This document shows, in pieces, positions 36,020 through 46,641 of a stretch of DNA of 64,000 bases (positions are counted from its first letter, which is position 1; every line of letters starts with the position of its first letter). The notes beneath the pieces were generated by a model. The model saw only the letters and a program-made list of their open reading frames with translations. It searched no databases and was not told where the DNA came from. Made by a program: the position numbers and the translations under genes. This DNA is from Fallopia convolvulus (Eukaryota > Streptophyta > Magnoliopsida > Caryophyllales > Polygonaceae). The DNA is taken from positions 33,357,683-33,421,682 of the forward strand of contig OZ024737.1 in the NCBI GenBank assembly GCA_964016875.1, in the 5' to 3' direction.

Positions 36020-36224
36020 AACAACTTCAAAAATGCTTTAAAACATCTTTTAGTTGTTCAAACTTCAAAACTGTTTTTTGGTTTAATTTTGTTTGGAGGT
36101 GAGGTGCATCTGATCATCATTCTACAAGCAATGAGAGTTCATATGATTGGGATGATGCAGAATGAATGCAAGAGGGCAAAGAGAAACAAATACCAATTTT
36201 GAGCATCTAGTTAGTGTGAGTGTG

Positions 36225-37601
36225 CTACTCCATAGTATGTTGAGGCCAATACCTCTCCCACTCGGCAATCTCTTTGTCGATGTAGAGCTTCCTAATGCCC
36301 CCATAAAACCCAGTTGACCTATTTCCTCCCTCTTCTCTGCCCTCTCTACTCACACTTGCTCGCCTCCATCTTGATCCCGGGGCATACTGCTTGAACTCCA
36401 ACACCACAGTGTCTGGCAACAGAAAAAACAAAAGAACACAATAGTTCTCATCCTCTATTCCAAAAATGGTATCAATTCAATTGAGAGCTACAGAAATAAT
36501 AAATAACAACTCACCGCTGCTATGGCACTGGCAATGATTTTCGTTCACGTTGCATGTTTCCAAGTGACCTACAACACCATACCACCATCCTGCAAAGGAG
36601 CCTTGCTAAAAGTTAGTTCAAATTAGACTGGAAATCATGCACGTATAAAAGACCCTAGTTAGGTTCTATCCTAGTCCCTACTTAGAAGATATTGTGCGAA
36701 TGAATATTGTTGGAAGCTCACATGAAATATTATTAGTACATACCAAAAGGGGATTCTTTGTTTCTTCTCCATTGAACCTCTACATGATCCCCAGGGAGTA
36801 AATCATGTAAGTGTTTTGGAATGTAGAGTTCATGGGGAGATATATCTAAAGGTGGTGCTCTTACTCTTTCCCACTCGATACCGTCTTCTATTTCAACTCC
36901 CCTCCTCCTCCCATGAGGTGGATATCTGCAAAACCAACCAATCATTGCCCATTACAATAACAGTTCTTCTATAGCAATTGGATTCAATTTTATGAAGAAG
37001 TTTAGTGCAGGGAAAGAGAATCATGGACTTTAATAATAAATTTGTATAACTAATTTACCTGGCCTGGAAGTTGTCACTTCTGGAATCATAACTTAATTCG
37101 GCATCATAGCAGGACATGACAAAGCTCACATGCCAATTCTAAACAACATCCAAAACAATCTCTTGTTGAGTCAAAAATCACAAATGTTAATTGTATTGAA
37201 AAGGGGGATTCACCAGAAACTGAATTTGCTAGTCCTGTTCTTAAATCAATTACCTCTGTGTAGTAGACCTGAGCAGGAAACCAGAACTTGCCAGTCTCAA
37301 GAGCAAAATAAAAATGCATGACAGAATTTATGTTTCCAGAGTCCACAAAGGTTAGCCATGCACGATAAGCAGCTGATCCCAAAAGATTCCTCCATTTTTG
37401 TTTCATGTGCCTTTCCCAGAGCCGATTGCTTTTGCATTTTTGTCTCAGAAAACCACAAACACCCGCCATCTTAAATAGCTCATCAGGTGAGAGTCTCTCA
37501 AGAATGCATTCCAGAGCAAACTCGGGCAAGTCTAATAAAGGCGATTCCTCGTAATTTTCTTGATAATCCATACCAAGCTTTTTACTAGTTCTCTCTTCCA
37601 T
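36225..37601 (-). CDS. F-box protein (At2g26850/At2g32560-like family)
   Basis: Five exons on the minus strand: 37254-37601, 37059-37138, 36744-36925, 36515-36589 and 36225-36412. All are GT-AG and frames join, giving 290 residues. The start is the ATG at 37599-37601; the frame extends upstream only through a non-ATG codon. The F-box (about 21-62: LLDLPEFALECILERLSPDE...) would bind SKP1 in an SCF ubiquitin ligase. It is followed by WERHMKQKW and by the conserved tail of this plant family: FVMSCYDAELSYDSR, PHGRR..., GDHVEVQWRRNKESPFGWWY, GFYGGIRKLY. The tail presumably recognises the substrate, which is unknown. A young gypsy element lies 206 bp beyond the stop, in opposite orientation, possibly within the 3' UTR. 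Confidence 0.9.
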
Positions 37602-38368
37602 GGAGAATTCAAAGGACAATCCTTTCAAGCAGAAAGAATGAAAGAATGATGATTTTTTTTGGTCTGAATGAAAGAATGATGATTAAAGCTGGAAGAATGA
37701 AGAATTTGGACAGCCAATTGTCAACTGCCCACGCCTTAATTGAAGATTTGACATTTTCTAGAGTAAGACTGTCCAAAAGAAAGAAAAAGAAATGGGATCC
37801 ACAAACAAACAAAAATAACAATTACTTAAATTACGAGTCTGTCACTGCTGCTGAGTCGATGATGACCCATAAATGACTAGAGCTTAAAAAGCGAGTAATT
37901 TGATTCACATTAATACTCTTTTCTTTGAACATCATCTGCTGTAGGTACTCTCTAGGCTCTATTATTCTAAGAGCTACAAGCACAAGACATGAGGACTACC
38001 AACAGTACACAACATAACACAATTGCTGAAACATTGCCTGTGATCATTCAAAAAGATAGTTTAGATGGAGCAATACCCAAGTTGACAACCAAAAACAATA
38101 AGAAACCACCTCAATGAACATGGTGGCCTGTCAGCAAAAGGAAAATCAGCCAAACCATTCCATTGGAGCACATGTCCAGAATACACCGTAGAACAGAATA
38201 ATATAACTCCATATTCTATAAACCAAACACAAATTCAAACCAGGCTTCATCAAACGCCAGAAGGATCTCCCAAGAGTCAAAACAACAATCCCTCCTTTAT
38301 AACTTAGAAAAAAACCCATAAATGACCAAAAACCCAGGAAAAAACTTCACTGGAGAGAGCTGACCAAA
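37602..38368. other. F-box leader/promoter and eIF4A 3' UTR region
   Basis: The left part should hold the F-box promoter and the right part (to 38368) the eIF4A 3' UTR. A 15-bp repeat (gaatgaaagaatgat) occurs twice near 37630-37682. No further gene is seen. Confidence 0.45.
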
Positions 38369-40547
38369 TCAGATGAGATCAGCAACGTTGGCAGGGAGCT
38401 CCTCAACAACTACATTGTAAAACCTCTGGATATCAGAAAGCATTCTTTCGTCATCACGGGTTACAAAGTTGATTGCGACACCCTTCCTTCCAAACCTTCC
38501 ACTTCTACCAATACGGTGAAGGTAATTCTCAGGTTGAGTGGGGAGATCATAGTTGATAACAAGTGACACCTGTTGAACATCAATACCACGGGCCAAGAGA
38601 TCAGTGGTGATGAGGACACGAGAAGACCCAGACCTGAACTCACGCATGATGATGTCACGGGTGTTCTGGTCCATGTCACCGTGGGTAGCAGACACAGTGT
38701 GGTCACGGCTTCGCATGTTGTCAGTAAGCCAGTCAACTTTGCGACGTGTGTTGACAAAGATGACACTTTGGGTAATAGCCAGTGTCTCATAAAGGTCACA
38801 AAGGGTTTCAAGCTTCCACTCTTCTTTGTCAACGTTGACATAGAATTGCTTGATACCCTCAAGGGTCAGCTCGTCACGCTTTACCAAGATCCTAACAGGT
38901 TTGTTCATGAATTTCCTAGTGATCTCAAGGGCTTCAGGTGGCATAGTGGCAGAAAACACACCAACTTGAATCTTGGGGGGCAAGAGTTGGAAGATATCAT
39001 AGATCTGCAGAGGGGGAGAACAAATCAAATTACGGTCTTTCTGATCTTAAGATTCCTGTTTTTACAAACTATTACCCTAAGATAGGAAACATAAACCCAA
39101 TAAAAAATACTTGTATTCCAAAACTACAAAAATGGTCTTTCTAATTCTATATAATTAATATTACCCAAAAAAGAAAATAATAACCTATAAAAAGAGCTTA
39201 AAATCCTAAATAAAGAAAATATAGCAGATCAATTTATTTAAAAATCCAAAAGAAACCTAAGAGAAATTTTCCAAATAAAATTTCTTACCTATTAGATAAA
39301 GCGATCAATTTCATTCTGTATTTAATTTTGGGAAGGGGATTTACTGAAGTGTGATATAGATGTAGTACCTGATCCTTAAAACCACGAGAAAGCATCTCAT
39401 CAGCTTCATCCAGAACAAACATCTTAATATGATCTGAAGAGAGAGATTTTCTCCTCAACATGTCAAAAACACGGCCAGGAGTGCCAACCACAACATGAAC
39501 ACCACTTTGGAGAATGCGTTGATCCTCCCGTACACTAGTACCACCAACACAAGCGTGAACCTTCACTCCAAGGTAATCACCAAGTGCTCGCATAACCTTC
39601 TCAATCTGCTGGGCAAGTTCTCTGGTGGGTGCCAGCACCAATGCTTGGCATTGCACTAGGCTGTAATCAAGTTGCTGCAAAATTCCAGAGCAAAAAGTAG
39701 CCGTTTTCCCTGTTCCTGATTGAGCTTGTTGAATGACATCAAGACCTTTGCAGAAAGGAACAATCCCTCTTTGCTGAATAGCAGAAGGCTTCTCAAACCC
39801 TATAATGAAAAAAGTTATTTCAATTGAAAAGGAATAGAAAAGCAACATGTGCTTTATGAGCCTAGGCAACGGGTAATGAGACCCAATCCTCAAGCTTTGA
39901 GGCAAGCATCTCAATGAATTGTAGAACAATGATTCTATTCTTAAGAAATTTAAGCTATATTTTCCAAGAAAAACTGCACATTAGAATTGCCAACATTAAA
40001 TTATCTAGTCAACAGCTCCTATAACTTAGTACATGTAAATGGTTAAATAGCGTGGTATATTACATCTTCAGTATATTTAGTAGCACGAAAAAAACACGGG
40101 TGACTCTTGCCTCATGGACCACTCTTTTTTTTTTGCGCCTTGCACATTTTTACTCACTAGCACTTTGTAACCTTCAAGTACGTATTTAACACAAAGGGAC
40201 ATGCATATAAAACAGTAAATAAAATCAGAGACGGCATTGATGATAGAAGCTTGCTGAAATACGGAAGCTGTAATAGTTACCATAGGCATAAATTCCTCTA
40301 AGAAGGTTCTCTTGCAATCCCATGGCATCAAAACTGTCACAAACCTCATCATAGGAAGTGAAGAATTCATCCCCTTCTCCAAGCCTATTCAATCAAAACA
40401 ACGTGAACAGTAACTAAAATATCCTATGATATGAAGTGGAATCTCATCGAGAGAAAGCAGGAAAATCCACCATACTCACAATTCAGTCATTTTGGAATCA
40501 TAGCGACGTTCATCATATTGATTTCCTTCTGGAGCTGCACCTGCCAT
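38369..40547 (-). CDS. eIF4A: eukaryotic initiation factor 4A (DEAD-box RNA helicase)
   Basis: Four coding exons on the minus strand: 40480-40547, 40281-40384, 39369-39799 and 38369-39004, GT-AG, frames exact, giving 412 residues against about 413 for plant eIF4A. It is the ATP-dependent RNA helicase of the eIF4F complex that unwinds 5' UTRs for translation initiation. Motifs: Q motif region GFEKPSAIQQ (58-67), Walker A AQSGTGKT (83-90), PTRELA, GTPGR, DEAD (188-191), SAT (219-221), ARGID and HRIGRSGRFG. The N-terminus is MAGAAPEGNQYDERRYDSK. All catalytic motifs are intact. A non-coding leader exon is likely near 41.7 kb, separated by an intron of about 1.06 kb. Confidence 0.97.
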
Positions 40548-41780
40548 GACTGCACTCCCAGAAGATATAAAGTTAAAGAAGGAGAAAAAAATCTAGCATT
40601 CAGATGGCGATCAATAGTTGACATATGATCACATTGGCCAACTATGTATCAAGCCTTAGAATCTAGTGAAAACATAGCTCCAACTTTTTAAAACCAGGCA
40701 TACAAATCAAAAAAACAAAACAAAAAACACAAAATTACGCACAACTTGCTTCGAAGACATTCCAGCTGTCCGTTTTCACAGTTAATATTAATGGAAATTA
40801 ATGCAGATATCAATGTAACATCAGAGTTCAATGTACAAGCCACAGATAATTGACAACCGGCACGAAATGTTAAGTCTTTAGAGCATATTAGTCTCCAGGA
40901 AGGATGCATAATGGGGATTTGCCTATCTAATAACGGGACTTGCTGCATTACCATATATCCTTTTCTCAATCTGATGCATAAAACATCACTATTACAACTA
41001 AGTTGAGCCCTGGTACACATTTGAACAGACGTTGAGCTTCAAGTTCAATGTCTAATTACCATCCTATAATCCAACATTACTACAGATGAAGAAATTACTC
41101 AACTTTATTTGGTTGGGTAGGGATTAGAGGTTTCTAGTCTGTATCTTTACTATTTCTAACCCCAATAATTTGTTCTTATTCTCTCACCCCGGTTTGGCTC
41201 AATCTCGTTTCCTATCTCTCAAAGTCTCAATCCCAATGTCTTTGAAGCACCATTCCATATTCAAACCCCATACACACATTCTGATCAAATGCCACCTCGA
41301 TCAACAATTAAAAGCGCACATCATCAAATAGCACTATACCAAAATATCAATCTCGATCAAACCCAATTCCGTCAGCACACCCTCCTAATATCAATTCTCT
41401 GTCTTTCAAGAGACTAGACAGTGTACACGGGATTAAAAAAAAGTCAGAAAACAGCAGCAGGCAAACAAAGAGAGTATATGGAAACCAAAATCCAAATCCA
41501 GATCGAAGACGCAAGGAAATTAAATGCAGTGAATAAAAAGGCAAGGATCAATCCAGCTAAATCAATCCAAAAAATAATCATACAAGGCGGAAATGCAAAT
41601 TCGAAGCTGAACCTGGAGAATGAATAATAGATAGCTGCAAGTCGTAAGAGATTCCGGATCGATTTCTTCCAACTCCTCGGATCTACGCCGTGGAGTTGGA
41701 CAGAATATTTGGGGATCAGGGGGAGACAAAGAGAGAGAGTGGAGAGTGAACAGATAGATTGTTTTTTGCCCTAATGCGGC
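40548..41780 (-). promoter_or_regulatory. eIF4A 5' leader: probable UTR exon (41613-41780) and UTR intron
   Basis: A good donor (CTCCAG then GTTCAG, minus, at 41613/41612) and an acceptor (TGCAG at 40551-40550, two bases before the ATG) bracket about 1.06 kb with no gene. The segment above 41613 is pyrimidine-rich on the minus strand (tctctctctttgtctcccc), like a transcribed leader. Splicing is inferred from these sites; the true transcription start is unknown. Confidence 0.55.
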
Positions 41781-42238
41781 GAAGCTTTTTTTTTTTTCTT
41801 TCTTTGATAATTGAGAATTGAAATTTACATTCATACCCCTCTTTGCGCACTGAACAGACTCCAGCTATTCTTTCGGTATATTCTACGGTGTTTAAGGGTC
41901 TGTCGGGCTCTCCGTTATTGGGCTTGGGTTTTGGCCCATTAGTTATGGACTTATTGGGTTTAGTTCAAAGTGTAACTAAATTTTTATTTTAATAAATGAT
42001 GATTCGTTCGAGGATGAATTAAGTAAATAGCAAAATATAAATACCTAATTAGACATTTGTAACAAAAAAAAAGGTAAATAACAAAAAACCCACACCCCCA
42101 CCTTCTTTCTCTATTAGTGGACCGAGTTGACTCGGTTGTTGCCCGAGTTGACCCGGAAACTGTCATCATTTTTTCATATATCGTCATCATTTTTTCATAA
42201 AATGAAATCACTTTTTTATAAATTGTATGAACTACTTG
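41781..42238. other. eIF4A upstream region, no gene seen
   Basis: It probably includes the eIF4A core promoter near 41780-41900. The rest is AT-rich with a short agttgactcgg/agttgacccgg repeat near 42125-42160. Confidence 0.4.
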
Positions 42239-42720
42239 ATGAGGATTCGATTGTCATCACTTTTTCATAAACTACCATAAAAAAAGTATTGATGGCACGA
42301 CTCGATTGTCATCAATTGTTATTACTACTTGATGACGGTTTGATTGTTATCAACTATCATTACAAATGTCATCCCTACTTGATGACGGTTCTATTGTCAT
42401 CACAAATGTCATCGCTTATTGATGATAGGTCAATTGCATCGTTATTTGATGACGGTTCGATTGTCATCAATTGTCATCGCTAATTGATGATGATTCGATT
42501 GTCATCACTTTTTCATAAAGTTTATAAGTATTAATAACACGGTTCGATTGTCATCACAAATGTCATCGCTACTTGATGACTGTTCAATTGTCATCACAAC
42601 TGTCATCACTACTTGATGATAATTCAATTGTCATCAACTAGCTTCGCTACTTGATGACAGTTCGATTGTTGTCAACTATCGTCGCTACTTGATGACGGTT
42701 TGATCAATTTATTTGTCATC
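42239..42720. repeat. degenerate minisatellite, units of about 38-40 bp
   Basis: Repeated units of the form cttgatgacggttcgattgt followed by catcacaaatgtcatcgcta, at least ten copies with drift. Each unit pairs TGATGAC with GTCATCA, so single strands could fold into small hairpins. TGTCATCAA-type motifs continue at lower density to about 42960. Short open frames across it are by-products of the repeat. Confidence 0.75.
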
Positions 42721-42973
42721 AAATGGGCCTTGATGAAAAACAAGTGTCATCAAATGACCTTGATTTGTTTGTTATCAAAAAGTCCTTGATGACAAACAAT
42801 CGCCATCAAGTGTCATAAAAAAATTGCCATCACATGTTTTTAAACAACTTTGATGACATTCAAGTCAACCACATGAAAACAACTAGTAAACACATAAATA
42901 TAAAATTGTCATCAAGTAACATCACGTGTCAAAAAAGATTATTAATAAGTGTCATCAAAAAGATTATTACTAA

Positions 42974-43044
42974 GCCTACGTGGGATTGAACCCACATTAT
43001 CGTTCTTTAAGGAAAAAAATGGTCTACCATTTGAGCTAATAGGC
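42974..43044 (-). pseudogene. tRNA-like relic (71 nt, Lys-like)
   Basis: The minus strand has a box A-like TAGCTCAAATGG and box B GGTTCAATCCC, a 6-bp acceptor stem (GCCTAT/GTAGGC with one wobble pair) and a perfect 5-bp T stem. The T loop is one base short, the D stem is broken and the anticodon arm is a U/A run with an unclear anticodon (CCU or CUU). It resembles nuclear tRNA-Lys but is probably dead or part of a tRNA-derived repeat. Confidence 0.5.
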
Positions 43045-43270
43045 TAAATATATTTTAGATGAAATTGGTAAAAACAACATGCTAAATCTGGAGTGATAAA
43101 TTCATTTTAAAGAATCATTTGACATATTCTAAATAAAGTAAGGAAAAGAACTTCCATAGTGTAATGTGTAACAATAGAAAAGAGCTTGACAACACAAAAA
43201 GACAAAAGATACAAAAATACCTTTAGAATACATCAATATACTTTTACTAAAGTCGAATCAATCTCACGTT

Positions 43271-43655
43271 TTTGATGGGTTTTGATTTTGAAAAGGATAC
43301 TTATGTGGAAACAGAGTCGGTTTTTTACCTACTACTGTTTTAGTAATAGCACCTTGGTGTCTAATTTCGTTAGTAAGTGCAATAGCAAATTTTTCGTTTT
43401 CTTCTAGGTGGATTTTTTGGACTAAAGTAAGTTCTTCTCTAATTTTTTGGATTTTCTCACTTAATCTAAAAATACAACTTTTTAAATATGCGATATCGTC
43501 AACAATAGTGTTTAATATAGCTTCATAATGTTTTTCGCCAATTTTTAGATGTTTAATATGTGGAGATTCTCAATTAGGACATTTATCGGGAATTTACAGC
43601 TTGTCGACTTGATAATTTTTCGTCTACAATAGTGTTTAGTATGGCTCTGATACCA
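43271..43655 (-). other. retroelement-type primer-binding site followed by a coiled-coil frame
   Basis: The minus strand at 43655-43643 reads TGGTATCAGAGCC, a perfect initiator-tRNA-Met primer site as used by LTR retrotransposons and by plant pararetroviruses. Downstream, 43572-43271 is open for about 100 codons without an ATG. It is Lys/Glu/Ile-rich with heptad-like spacing and contains AILNTIVDD, a motif echoed (AILNTIVDE) just after the primer site. No LTR end with CA borders the site. It may be a fragment of an integrated pararetrovirus or of an LTR element; the family is undecided. Confidence 0.35.
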
Positions 43656-44924
43656 AATTACATAACCTTTATTGAATTAAGCAGTACTACAAATTACATG
43701 ACCTATATTAAATTAAGCGGTACTAAGATAAACTAAGGAAAAATAAATTTGATAAAGCTAATATTTTTAAATCTAAGAAAAAAAATTATTATTTTTTTAT
43801 AGCTTACTGATTAATTTTATAATTTTCTAAGAATAACGGGAATGAAATATAGATACTAGAAATAAAATGAAAGAAATTACGATTAAAATACACGATACGG
43901 GACGCTTGTAAATGTGTCAGCGGGGCGCCTTGTTCCACCCATAAGTAAGAGTACGTGGCGAAAATCAGAACTTAATTAGATAGAAATGGGTAGAAAACGA
44001 TGTTGTTCAAATGAAGAGGTGAACAGAGGAACCTGGTCTTTCCAGGAAGACAAAATCCTAAGAAGCTACATCAACACCCGAAGGCGAATGGCGAGTTCTC
44101 CCTCTGAAAGCGGGTATGTCAAATATTCTTAATTCGATTAATACTTAGAAAAAATAAATTTGAGGAAGACATTGATCAACAAGATTTATGTTAAGACATG
44201 AAAGTTCAATTAAAAATGAGTCTCACATCGGACATTTAAAAATAAAGTATTTATTATATAAGCTCTTGAGTTTTATTTTAGTGTTTTTTTTAAATGGACG
44301 AATTAGCATTGAAGAGGTGCGGGAAGAGTTGCAGGCTTCGGTGGTTGAACTACCTTAGGCCGAAAATAAAGAGAGGGAACATTTCTAAGGATGAAGAAGA
44401 CCTAATCATTATAGTCTTCTTGGTAATAGGTCAATACTCACCGACTAGTACCCTTACTTATTTGCTCCATCATTTGACAAATTTTGAAAAGGCGTACATT
44501 TTTTCACTCGAGTTTCCTTGAGATTTATTATTCCAAGAGAAATGAAATTATATTTACTTTCTTGTGTGAGATATATCAATTGTTGTTCCAATAGAAGTGT
44601 AATGTACTATGTAGTAAACTTTCAATTGGGTCTCTAGTAATTAAGATACGTACTTCAATTATACTAGTATGGATTCCGTACCTTGTACGACTTTTTTTCT
44701 TAAATAAAATATTAATAATAAAATATTTAAAATATATTTATTATTCAAGAAAAATAATCATGTAAATGCTTAAATATAAATTTTGAATAAATATTTAAAA
44801 TCAATAAATTATAAAAGTTGTTTATTTAAAATAATAATATTTTATTAATATTACGAATTAAATTAATATCATATATTTGTATAATATTTAGCATAATATC
44901 TTAATAAGATTTTTATTTATCATA

Positions 44925-45135
44925 TCCAAAAATAAAAGATTTTTTTTTTTAAATTTAGAATGGGATTATTTTTATAGTAGTATAAGATTGTAGAATTTGT
45001 ATGATAATATAAAAAAATATCCTAAAGATCTTCCTATCTATCATATCCAAAAATAAAAGATTGTTTAATAATAATATTTTCTATCTATATTCTAAAAACA
45101 TGGATAAGAATTTATCATATCCAAAAATAAAAGAA
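44925..45135. repeat. three dispersed copies of a 22-bp AT-rich motif
   Basis: The string atcatatccaaaaataaaag appears three times, near 44927, 45039 and 45116, in direct orientation within the MYB intron 2. Possibly remnants of an old tandem duplication. Confidence 0.6.
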
Positions 45136-45524
45136 TAGTTAAAAAAAAGGTGGCGTGGTCCAATTTAAAAGTGACATGTGTCGTTTAATAATTTATTTAA
45201 CATCCGCTTTAGGTTATAGTTATAAATTGAAGTTGATTTCCGAAATAAGATACAAATATATATTTTCAAAGTACTCCATGATTATTTGTTTTTCCGTGAG
45301 GTTTCCATTTTGATTTTTATGGACAGGTCTTTAAAAAATAAAAATAAAAATCATTTCATTTGATCAAAAAAGGAAAAATAAATCACTCAAGACTCAAGAG
45401 AAAAACCATGCATGAGATCAAGATAAGACATTTCCCGTTCTTCGCTGGTATAGGAGTATATACACATACATTGTATACAATATTTAGAGAGTGAAAAATG
45501 GCTTTCAATGCAAGCAAACAACCT

Positions 45525-46192
45525 AGGCACGGATTTAGGGGTAAGCTGGGATTTGCTATAGCTCACCCCAAATTTTCAAAAAATATATATAATTCTAGTA
45601 GTATAAAAGCTCCATGTTTAATTTATCCTAGTAGTGGTAGTTGAGTGCATCTGTTTCTTTAATAAATCTGGCGTGCTTGGTTCGATTCCCACCGACAACT
45701 TTTTTATTTCAAACTTCTTAAAAGATGCTGCATTGCAACTTGCTTGTGGGTATTTATTTATTTTTCTTAATTCTTCTTTCTTTTTTATTCTAGACAACTA
45801 GTAATTAATATTATTTTCTCTCCTTTTCAATAAAGAAATATTACTTATTTCCTTTTTCTTATAAATAATGTCAATTAAGTCTATATTTATATTTTTTACT
45901 CTTATTTATGTTTCTATGTTTATTTAATTTTCAATATTAATGAAGCTTCTTTAATTTGTTTGAGATTTACAGTAGTGTTGTTACTTATAAAACTTTTATT
46001 GTCTATATAAAAAAAAAATCAACAACATTGTTATCATTTATATTAATTTGTACAAATTTTAGTTTAAAAGCTATCAAAAGGACTTAATAAGTGTCTAAAG
46101 CTTCAATCCTAGATTTTTCCCTGCTTTATTTATTATATCCTCTGTAAGTTAAATCCAGCATACCTAGATATTTAATCCTGGTTCCATCCCTG
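45525..46192. mobile_element. 668-bp non-coding transposon with 9-bp target duplication (copy 2)
   Basis: It starts AGGCACGGATTTAGGGGTAA and ends CTGGTTCCATCCCTG, flanked by perfect AAACAACCT (45516-45524 and 46193-46201). It shares both ends with copy 1 at 26888 but has a different, longer AT-rich interior. Near 45640-45710 a tRNA-like string (box B GGTTCGATTCC) is present. It lies in intron 2 of the MYB pseudogene. Confidence 0.75.
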
Positions 46193-46411
46193 AAACAACC
46201 TATTCAAATCTATTACTATTTCTTTTATTTAATTTTTTCGTTTTTTCGAGTAAAATAGGTTACCAAAATCAAGACAAGACAGAAGTGTTTCGACCAAAAA
46301 AAAAGACAAGACAGAAGTGAAATTATGACAAGTCATTAAATGAATGCATTGTCCTTTAGTCTTTTCTTGATTCTAGATAAGAAGCTTAACAAATAAATTC
46401 TCACAATTACA

Positions 46412-46641
46412 AGGCTCACATGGGGTCGCCTAATGATAAGAGGTATGGGAATGTTAAGAGGTCACGAGTTTAATTCTTGCCTCCGCCCCTACACTTTGGT
46501 GAAAAATCAAGTCTCACTATTCTTCCTACTATTAGGTCGAGCCGGTCGGTGTAAGCCGGTTTACCTACTTCGTGCGCTTTATCAACTAGTTCACGGTCCC
46601 GGAGTTTACCACCAAAGGTGGCTCGTTAAAAAAATAAAATA
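46412..46641 (+). mobile_element. full-length tRNA-derived SINE
   Basis: 230 bp with a perfect 12-bp target duplication CTCACAATTACA (46400-46411 and 46642-46653). The head is tRNA-like (GTCGCCTAATGATAAGAGG as box A; GGTCACGAGTTTAATTC as box B). The body contains ATTAGGTCGAGCCGG and CAACTAGTTCACGG, and the tail is TTAAAAAAATAAAAT. It lies in intron 2 of the MYB pseudogene, same strand. Confidence 0.85.

Noticed and set aside
42289..42483. 64-codon frame in the TGATGAC array
   Set aside because: It is a translation of a tandem repeat with no start context or conservation visible.
42974..43044. Functional tRNA gene
   Set aside because: Short T loop, broken D stem and an ambiguous anticodon make a working tRNA unlikely.
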